A stretch of 58,912 bases of DNA, from the NCBI GenBank assembly GCA_032718475.1, contig JAUCBJ010005532.1, positions 1 through 58,912 on the forward strand. The letters are read 5' to 3'. The notes under the pieces were generated by a model. That model had not been told where the DNA came from and made no database searches. It worked only from the letters and a program-made list of their open reading frames with translations. Both the position numbers and the translations under genes were made by a program. Numbering within the stretch: position 1 is the first letter of the stretch; each line of letters begins with the position of its first letter. This stretch comes from Nemertoderma westbladi. Lineage: Eukaryota > Xenacoelomorpha > Nemertodermatida > Nemertodermatidae. This document shows, one piece after another, positions 52,565 to 58,912 of this stretch.

Positions 52565-53330
52565 GTGTGAAGTCCCCTGTTTCTATAGGTAGTGTCTTGT
52601 CATATATTTTCCTTGTAGGGCTGACCTCGATGTTTGGTGGCTGCCCAAGCAAGTTGCTGAAGTGATTTTTCCACTTCCCAACACGTTCTTCAGGACTATC
52701 GGCTTTGAGGCGCCCCTTTGCACAACTTTTCCGACCAGATACCTCATTTACAGTTTGCCAGGTAAGTATTGATTGTTGCTGTATGTGAGCAGTTGTAATT
52801 GCTTCAGTTTTATCCTGTATGTACTTTTCCTGGCTGATGTTGTAGGCCAATTTAAGATCGTCCTTAGCTTTCTCAACCTTGTTAATGTTTTAGGTTGTTG
52901 GTTGTTCGGTTTTAACTTTGTAGGCTATCTTAAGATCTTCTCTCTTACAAGTAACCTCAGAGTTTTGCCATGGCACATACTGTTTTCGTTTGGGTTTCTG
53001 GGGGATATGCCTCTTAGCTGATTCCTTGTGGGCTGTTATTATAGTCTGGTATATTGAATCGGTGGATTGGTCTTCATCCATTGACTGAAGTGCTTCAAAG
53101 CGGTTTTGAACTTCTACTGTATAAGCATCCTTTACCGCATTGTCAGTTCTGAGTTTCTCCCAGTCATAGTTGATTTGCTTGCTTGTCCTGGGTTTGCTGG
53201 CTCTCAAACTGAGTCTGATCTCTGCAGTCACAATTCTGTGGTCCGAACCAATTAGGTTGAACGAGCTGTATGCCTCGCAGTTGATCATGCTATTTCTCCA
53301 CTTTTTGTTTATAAGGATGTAATCCAGTTA
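52557..53330 (-). pseudogene. LINE endonuclease C-terminus and linker, with an in-frame stop at 52890-52892
   Basis: The frame reads LDYILINKKW near 53328, then GSDHRIVTAEIRLSLR, which carries the conserved SDH of APE-type endonucleases that normally closes this domain. A charged linker follows. A TAA at 52890-52892 interrupts it, and the same frame resumes with KAKDDLKLAYNISQEKY and later GRLKADSPEERVGKWKNHF. That frame closes at about 52557. The continuation, NSKESIKSMSNNKASG, is in another frame, so a small indel lies at about 52557-52570. The upstream endonuclease residues (the N, E and first D motifs) are absent because of 5' truncation. Confidence 0.85.
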
Positions 53331-53424
53331 CTAGGCTAGCATTTTTTTTTGATATCATGGATTCTTTAGTTAGGCTTTACTGCCCGTTCTGTACAAAACA
53401 AAGAGGTAAGTCGAGTTAGGTCAT
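53331..53424. other. Short spacer upstream of the LINE 5' truncation
   Basis: This is A+T-rich DNA with a run of nine or so T at about 53342-53350. Nothing else was recognised. Confidence 0.5.
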
Positions 53425-53543
53425 CCCAAAGAGTGTTAGATCCCAAAGAACATTAGGTCCCATTGCCAAAGAACGTTAGGTCACAAAGAGCGTTAGGTCC
53501 CATTGCTATTTAAAGGAGCAGGTTACTAAAGGAGCAGGTTACA
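53425..53543. repeat. Small degenerate minisatellites
   Basis: Four imperfect copies of a ~17-bp unit of the form caaagarcgttaggtc start at about 53426, 53443, 53467 and 53484, two of them separated by cccattgc. They are followed by two copies of aaaggagcaggttac at about 53512 and 53528. No function is suggested. Confidence 0.75.
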
Positions 53544-54887
53544 GAGGCGTCTTGGGGGGAACAAAAAAGTTAACACAATGTTCCAAGAATATGCAGGATA
53601 ATTGGTCTTTGATCTTTGTTTTGTACTCACCAAAATTTTATATTAGAATTTCCAAGTGATATTAATATTAAAAAGCCTTTCAGAAAATTGGAATTGTTAC
53701 ACAAAATTTATGATGAGACATTCATTTGATATTTACTATTTTGAGCGGATAGGCAAACAATTACATGTGTCAGATAATTAAATTACCTAATAAATCTACC
53801 ATAATGTTATGAATCAGTGAACGGTATTAATTCACCATGACATCCTTGGGGTATAACGGCCGAGATAGAAGGTTCCAGCTTACTTTACCATGTACTCAAG
53901 GGACAATTGAAATAAATTCAAGTATGGAGCATTCACTTTAATATATGGGGCAGCGATAAATAGAATATGAACTCCTTTAGGCCTGTAAGCTAATTACCCA
54001 AGGGAGAAACTTAGAATAGCAGAAGTAATATCAGTTGTATCCTGTTTTCTCGAACTGCCTAAGTGGGCCAAACTGAAGCGAGTTGGGATAAATTTAACGG
54101 CCAATGACTTTGAATTTAATCAGTAGTTAATGGAAACTAAGTACATAGGTCAAAGGAGTTCATCTTTGTTAGTCTAAAATTTTTATAACAGTTAGTTAAA
54201 TTTTAACACAATTACTTAAATTAACTTGAAACTTTCACAAATACTAAATAAAATATTAAATGTTGTCTCAACTAGTTATATTGTACGACAATGTCATACA
54301 ATTCTGAACAAAATATTGGAAATATGCCACTGCGAAATTTTCTGAAATTTGTTGATTTTTTTATTCTTCTACTTTTGTGACTTGATAGAAGTAAAGGGTT
54401 TTCATGTGGTGACATCGGTTTTCACCATTGATTAATTTTTACCCACAAAACAGAATATTATAACAACATAATATTATATTGCGTTATATTATATATTGTG
54501 TTAATATATTTCAGAACAGTAGCTATAAAAATTAAAAAAATTGATTTGGGGTGATACCCCCCTTAATAAGGTTTTCTGTAACACCACTGTGTAATCAAAG
54601 TGTATATCTTCAATTAAGTTTTTTTTAAAGAAAATACAGTGTGATACCAAAAAAAAACAATTCATTTAACATTCCAGGAACAACTAACTGACTACATCAT
54701 TAAATATTTATGTCACATTTACTTAGCGTCATATAAGGAGAAAAGCAGTAAAAATAGTCAAAAATAGGGTTGTTTTAAACACAACCTTAATCAATAATTG
54801 TTGTTGTTGTTGTGAGTTACTAGCTATCTAGGTCATTATTAGTTTTCAATTACAGGTGTTTCAAATCCTTAATTTAATTCTGTATAA

Positions 54888-54913
54888 ATTGTCATGCTTG
54901 GTTGCATGACAAT
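54888..54913. repeat. Perfect 10-bp inverted repeat (hairpin)
   Basis: attgtcatgc and gcatgacaat are exact reverse complements separated by ttggtt. There is no T-run or gene next to it that would suggest a known role. It may be part of a decayed mobile element. Confidence 0.7.
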
Positions 54914-55026
54914 ACGTATTTATTATTAATGAATTACAGTGTGCGGCAACATCAATAAAACAGTAATATATTCAATAATATGAATAATTATATTTATTAA
55001 TAATAATATATTCAGAGATTGCGTCG

Positions 55027-55058
55027 ATGGCAATATTTCGTTACAGAATTATTGCCAT
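55027..55058. repeat. 9-bp inverted repeat with 14-bp loop
   Basis: atggcaata at 55027-55035 pairs with tattgccat at 55050-55058. Outside it, gcgtcg and cgacga are loosely complementary, which could extend the structure. Function is unknown. Confidence 0.55.
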
Positions 55059-55678
55059 TACGAATCACACGACGATCAATTTAGTATTATTCCTACCAGC
55101 CAAGTGTAGAATAATCCCTGGATTAACTCATTGTAATATAAAGTAATTGTAATTGTAATATAAAGTAATTGGTAACTACCAAGAGATTTAATGTGTGTTG
55201 CGTGATTAAATGTCCTTTTTATATTTTTAAATTAAATCTTTTCTGGCATATAATATAATTAATTTGCTCACGTCTACCCCCCAGGGATACAGTTAGTCCC
55301 AGTTATCTTGATAATGCCTTTAATCCCTGGATACCTTCGTATCCCCAACCACGTGTCTGCTATGCTAAGGGGACTTCCATTGTCGACTTTTGTTTTAATT
55401 GGTCGTTAGTTATAATATATTAAATGCTGTTTAAAAATAGATTTGGCGGTGTTGTGTTGTAATCTATGTGAATCAGTATACTTATTTTATTTTCAAGTCG
55501 GCATGGAATGAAATACGCCGTGAAATAACTTCATATAACTGAAAATAAACGACATGTTCGATTTAAATTAAGTACCCGTATTTCACTTTCAGGTTCTCAT
55601 TTCATATTTCACTCAATCGCTTTTTCGTGACTTTTCACAAAATTTAATTGGCTATCCAACAGAGCAAATGCCATTTAC

Positions 55679-56032
55679 ATGGCTATGTTAGTTTTCGTGC
55701 TGTGGTCCCTTTCTGGCAACCATCTCAGTGCCAGAAATGGTTTCACCAACAATAACCGTATATTCAAAAAGACAAACAAGCCAATTAAGGCTATTGTTGA
55801 CGTTACAAGTATGGCACAGAAATCAGCAATCAACAAAACCGGTATTCACAATATTTTCCCATCAACATTTATATTATTATTATTTAACACCAAAACCAAG
55901 GGCCAAAAACACCTTTACGCTAATGCGAAAATCGTGATCGTTAGTTACTTATCTACTTTTGGGACACTGATCACAAATATAACACTCAAAGATATCATAT
56001 TATGCAACCAAAATCGATTTTTGCCATTTTAA
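55679..56032 (+). other. Unassigned 117-codon open frame (doubtful)
   Basis: The frame begins MAMLVFVLWSLSGNHL, which looks either like a short hydrophobic signal-type segment or like the start of a leucine-rich repeat (LSGNHLS). The rest is Asn/Lys/Ile-rich, shows no LRR spacing or cysteine cap, and runs into a stop at 56030-56032. It lies 200 bp upstream of the first sure LRR exon on the same strand, so it could be a decayed or alternative upstream exon. Length alone is weak evidence in DNA of this composition. Confidence 0.2.
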
Positions 56033-56233
56033 ATTATATGCTAATTTTTTTTCGTCCCACCAGACAGGCCTCAAAAAAGATATCTGCGATAAGGATCTTC
56101 GTAATACAACTTTTAAACGATAAAAACATATGATTATTTTAATGACTATCTAAATTTCAGGAAAAGAAATAGGAAAAACTATTACAGTATTTAAAAAATT
56201 TGTAATGACAGGTTTTGATTGCTTTTGCTCTAG

Positions 56234-56377
56234 ACGTCTTTCCTCCAACCGAATTAGTAAAGTTACTATACCTATGCTGGATAACTGCACCAGCCTTACC
56301 GTCCTTCATCTGGACAACAATCGGATCGCCACGATAGAACCGGGATCCTTCGCCGATGCTGTGGCTCTCAACGAACT
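56234..56377 (+). CDS. Internal exon of a leucine-rich-repeat protein (two 24-residue LRRs)
   Basis: A polypyrimidine stretch ending ttttgctctag at 56233 serves as acceptor and ct|gtgagt at 56378 as donor. The exon is 144 bp, exactly two 72-bp LRR modules. It starts with the third base of a codon and ends after the second base, so both introns are phase 2. The translation begins RLSSNRISKV and continues LTVLHLDNNRIATI and EPGSFADAVALNEL, matching the LxxLxLxxNxI consensus with the conserved Asn and the downstream Phe. LRRs form curved solenoids that bind proteins or ligands, and the F-containing 24-residue type is usual for extracellular or membrane LRR proteins. Joining to the exon at 58407 restores a continuous repeat (NE-L-HLSHNN). 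The family cannot be named: LGR receptors, Toll-like, chaoptin-like or other LRR proteins are all possible. Confidence 0.88.
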
Positions 56378-57770
56378 GTGAGTAGATCTGTGAGCTCTCA
56401 GCGAACTGTGAGTAGATCTGTGAGCTCTCAACGAACTGTGAGTAGATCTGTGAGCTCTCAACGAACTGTGAGTAGATCTGTGAGCTCTCAACGAACTGTG
56501 AGTAGATCTGTGAGCTCTCAACGAACTGTGAGTAGATCTGTGAGCTCTCAACGAACTGTGAGTAGATCTGTGAGCTCTCAACGAACTGTGAGTAGATCTG
56601 TGAGCTCTCAACGAACTGTGAGTAGATCTGTGAGCTCTCAACGAACTGTGAGTAGATCTGTGAGCTCTCAACGAACTGTGAGTAGATCTGTGAGCTCTCA
56701 ACGAACTGTGAGTAGATCTGTGAGCTCTCAACGAACTGTGAGTAGATCTGTGAGCTCTCAACGAACTGTGAGTAGATCTGTGAGCTCTCAACGAACTGTG
56801 AGTAGATCTGTGAGCTCTCAACGAACTGTGAGTAGATCTGTGAGCTCTCAACGAACTGTGAGTAGATCTGTGAGCTCTCAACGAACTGTTAGTAGATCTG
56901 TGAGCTCTCAACGAACTGTGAGTAGATCTGTGAGCTCTCAACGAACTGTGAGTAGATCTGTGAGCTCTCAACGAACTGTGAGTAGATCTGTGAGCTCTCA
57001 ACGAACTGTGAGTAGATCTGTGAGCTCTCAACGAACTGTGAGTAGATCTGTGAGCTCTCAACGAACTGTGAGTAGATCTGTGAGCTCTCAACGAACTGTG
57101 AGTAGATCTGTGAGCTCTCAACGAGCTGTGAGTAGATCTGTGAGCTCTCAACGAACTGTGAGTAGATCTGTGAGCTCTCAACGAACTGTGAGTAGATCTG
57201 TGAGCTGTCAACGAGCTGTGAGTAGATCTGTGAGCTCTCAACGAACTGTGAGTAGATCTGTGAGCTCTCAACGAACTGTGAGTAGATCTGTGAGCTCTCA
57301 ACGAACTGTGAGTAGATCTGTGAGCTCTCAACGAACTGTGAGTAGATCTGTGAGCTCTCAACGAACTGTGAGTAGATCTGTGAGCTCTCAACGAACTGTG
57401 AGTAGATCTGTGAGCTCTCAACGAACTGTGAGTAGATCTGTGAGCTCTCAACGAACTGTGAGTAGATCTGTGAGCTCTCAACGAACTGTGAGTAGATCTG
57501 TGAGCTCTCAACGAACTGTGAGTAGATCTGTGAGCTCTCAACGAACTGTGAGTATATATGTGAGCTTTCTACGAACTGTGAGTAGATCTGTGAGCTCTCA
57601 ACGAACTGTGAGTAGATCTGTGAGCTCTCAACGAACTGTGAGTAGATCTGTGAGCTCTCAACGAACTGTGAGTGGATCTGTGAGCTCTTAACGAACTGTG
57701 AGTGGATCTATGAGCTCTCTACGAACTCTGAGTAGATCTGTGAGCTCTAAACGAACTGTGAGTAGATCTA
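56365..57770 (+). repeat. 30-bp minisatellite of about 47 units made from the exon/intron junction
   Basis: The unit is gtgagtagatct plus gtgagctctcaacgaact. Its last 13 bases, ctctcaacgaact, are the 3' end of the LRR exon, and its first bases are the exon's 5' splice site, so every unit recreates aact|gtgagt. Register is exact from 56371 to 57751 (46 periods, no indel). Most central units are identical, and variants are clustered at the right end (57541-57770). The long open frames over it on both strands (437 and 411 codons) are repeat by-products in frames other than the exon frame. In the exon frame each unit brings a TGA at the gtgagt, so use of any downstream copy as donor would add an immediate stop. 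Confidence 0.97.
56378..56383 (+). promoter_or_regulatory. First 5' splice site of the LRR exon
   Basis: gtgagt directly follows the LRR reading frame and gives the exon its exact 144-bp length, so this copy is taken as the functional donor. Competing identical sites follow every 30 bp. Confidence 0.8.
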
Positions 57771-58406
57771 TAATCATTTAACTCAGCACATATTTAAGTA
57801 CATCATCGAAATGGTATCATTATTAGCCAGCTGTTACTGAATATCTTTATTTAATTTCAGAGATTTGAATGATGTTCAAATATTGGACTTTTTAAAAAGA
57901 ACCCAAATTTTAAAGATAAATTTCCCCTTCCCCAGGTCCTATCGTATGTGTTAAGTAATAATTGGATGTCATTGTTGGGCATTTATTTGCCTTAAATAAT
58001 TTATCAAGGATGGGGAAATCTAACAGAAATTATCCTCTTGTTGGTCAGTTTATTTCGATCTATTTTTACAGCAGAATATTCCAAACCAATATTTATTAAT
58101 TTCAGACGTTATAACATAAAAAGTATCATAATAAGTTTAAGGTTTGTCTTTGAATATAGATTATGGGAGTAATTAAAGCTTTTTATTGATGCTCCTTTAT
58201 TATTTCAATATATTTTCCTTCATCTAGATTTTGGAATGAGTCTATGAAAATCGCCTTGTCCTTTTAAATTCCCCGTTCAAAACATCTTCAAATGATAATA
58301 ATTGTATATCAAACTGTATTTCGGTACTTATTCAAAGTATATAACGTATAAGATACTTTCAAACCAAACAACTTATTGTAACTCTAAAAATTTCCATTTT
58401 TTTCAG
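57771..58406 (+). other. Remainder of the LRR intron
   Basis: This is A+T-rich intron sequence with several T-rich tracts followed by AG (for example ttaatttcag before 57861 and before 58106), none followed by an LRR-like frame that I could recognise. The final tttttttcag at 58397-58406 precedes the next exon. Confidence 0.6.
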
Positions 58407-58622
58407 ACATCTTTCTCATAACAACATCCGACACCTTCGCCCCGACACATTCGTCAATGTCAGACAGTTGACCCGTCTCGAGCTCTCCTTCAATCCAATT
58501 AATGAACTTCCACTTACTATATTCGATCCCTTGCGTGAACTAACGGCGTTATATCTATTTGGTCTAACTATAGACAACATTAACATCAGGCATTTCAGCA
58601 ATTTGACTAAATTAGAACACAT
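58407..58622 (+). CDS. Internal exon of the same leucine-rich-repeat protein (three 24-residue LRRs)
   Basis: The acceptor is a T-rich tract ending tttttttcag at 58406 and the donor is acat|gtgagt at 58623. The exon is 216 bp, exactly three 72-bp LRR modules, again phase 2 at both ends. The repeats begin HLSHNNIRHLRPDTF, LELSFNPINELPLTIF and LYLFGLTIDNINI. The third has lost the usual Asn at the consensus position and has a less regular core. Spliced to 56234-56377, the five repeats keep perfect 24-residue spacing. The donor at 58623 shows that the coding sequence continues beyond the window or after the LINE fragment. The 68-codon minus-strand open frame here is a shadow. Confidence 0.92.
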
Positions 58623-58700
58623 GTGAGTTTGGGTGAATTGTTGGTACTGTAGTGGATGTTTGTTGAGGGTGAGTAGGTTGGGCAGTACATGGTTATGCTA
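58623..58700 (+). other. Start of the next LRR-gene intron
   Basis: gtgagt at 58623 opens an intron. The sequence up to the LINE fragment shows no other feature. Confidence 0.6.
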
Positions 58701-58894
58701 GTCTATATATGTTATAGCCGGTCGTCCACGACTACGCTTTCTATTGTTGGTGCCAGAAAAGTAGACTCTGGTATGACCGCGTCTTTACTTCGCCAGCAGT
58801 GCCCACTGAATCTTAATCTGCGTTCACGGAGGGTGGTTGATACATGTGGTATTGTACCATAAAGCTCGGCGTTTGTCAGTGTTGTCTCCAGCTG
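58701..58894 (-). mobile_element. Internal fragment of the same LINE family
   Basis: The sequence matches 51183-51388, with shared gtcttTacttcgccagcagt and atcttaatctgcgttcacgg, several small indels and point differences. On the minus strand it encodes the RT C-terminal region around LYGTIP, RERRLRFSGHCWRSKD. Homology stops at ccagctg on one side and at tatatatg on the other, so this is an internal scrap without a tail. It lies just after the donor of the 216-bp exon, probably in the next intron. Confidence 0.88.
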
Positions 58895-58912
58895 TGAAAG
58901 TAGTTGATTTTC

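Larger units (their letters stand above)
50996..53330 (-). mobile_element. 5'-truncated, inactivated non-LTR retrotransposon (RTE-like LINE)
   Basis: Read on the minus strand, the element starts inside an APE-type endonuclease and runs through a linker, a reverse-transcriptase domain and a short C-terminal region. It ends within a few bases of the ORF stop in a TAG/AGT trinucleotide tail. The order endonuclease then RT in one frame, the QGDTLAP and FADD motifs, and a nearly absent 3' UTR with a trinucleotide tail fit RTE-like LINEs. The clade is an inference that needs a phylogeny. The 5' end is cut at about 53330, before the codons reading LDYILINKKW, so roughly the first two thirds of the endonuclease are missing. 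I did not find convincing target-site duplications. Two in-frame stops and one frameshift make it non-autonomous. Confidence 0.9.
53544..55678. other. A+T-rich intergenic or intronic DNA
   Basis: No credible exon was recognised on either strand. It holds a (TTG)n-like tract at about 54797-54812, a hairpin at 54888-54913, a hairpin at 55027-55058, and a 22-bp direct duplication at about 55131-55174 containing taatataaagtaattg. If the LRR gene has nearby upstream exons or a promoter they would lie here, but I cannot identify them. Confidence 0.5.

Noticed and set aside
53500-53515. Possible stray satellite remnant (ttgctattta) outside the array
   Set aside because: Only about ten bases match, too few in A+T-rich DNA to support common origin.
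55728-55937. 69-codon open frame overlapping the 55679-56032 frame
   Set aside because: It is an overlapping frame with no recognisable domain and no supporting splice or start context.
56378-57691. 437-codon SRSVSSQRTV repeat protein (+) and 411-codon RAHRSTHSSL repeat protein (-), as an SR-like factor
   Set aside because: Both lie inside the 30-bp minisatellite in the LRR intron, in frames other than the exon frame, and owe their length to a 30-bp period.

Overview
The window looks like nuclear DNA from an animal, probably an invertebrate. The reasons are spliced exons with consensus GT/AG sites, a degenerate APE-endonuclease LINE of RTE-like type, A+T-rich non-coding DNA and a very large satellite array. 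I see no bacterial operon, no complete protein-coding gene, no rRNA or tRNA and no CRISPR array.

Layout. Bases 1-1542 are A+T-rich repeat DNA: five diverged copies of a ~162-bp unit inside a block bounded by two G-rich palindromic direct repeats 1,473 bp apart. Bases 1543-50487 are one uninterrupted tandem array of a 42-bp monomer, about 1,165 units. From 1543 to about 49990 (about 1,153 units) the array keeps exact 42-bp register, with no insertion or deletion that I can find; the only indel is one extra T near 49991. Units vary at about ten fixed positions that travel as linked haplotypes. The array divides into regional domains and carries nested higher-order duplications of 6, 8, 20, 26, 35, 36, 39, 45, 70 and about 220 units. 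Because 42 is a multiple of three, one haplotype leaves long open frames of up to 624 codons on the + strand. The pattern of variation argues against these being protein genes.

Bases 50488-50995 are unique A+T-rich spacer. Bases 50996 to about 53330 hold a 5'-truncated, minus-strand LINE: the end of an APE endonuclease, a linker and a full reverse-transcriptase core. It is broken by two in-frame stops and a frameshift, and its short 3' tail is duplicated. A short fragment of the same family lies at 58701-58894.

From about 53.4 to 56.2 kb the DNA is non-coding and A+T-rich, with small minisatellites and hairpins. The only well-supported host gene is on the + strand: a leucine-rich-repeat (LRR) gene seen as two phase-2 exons of exactly 144 bp and 216 bp (two and three 24-residue LRRs). 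The intron between them opens with a 30-bp minisatellite of about 47 units. Its unit is the exon 3' end plus its own 5' splice site, so dozens of near-identical splice donors are lined up after the exon. Upstream exons with a start codon and the remaining downstream exons were not found in the window.

The most unusual structures are the indel-free 49-kb, 42-bp satellite with its haplotype architecture, and the splice-donor minisatellite. No function is demonstrated for either.
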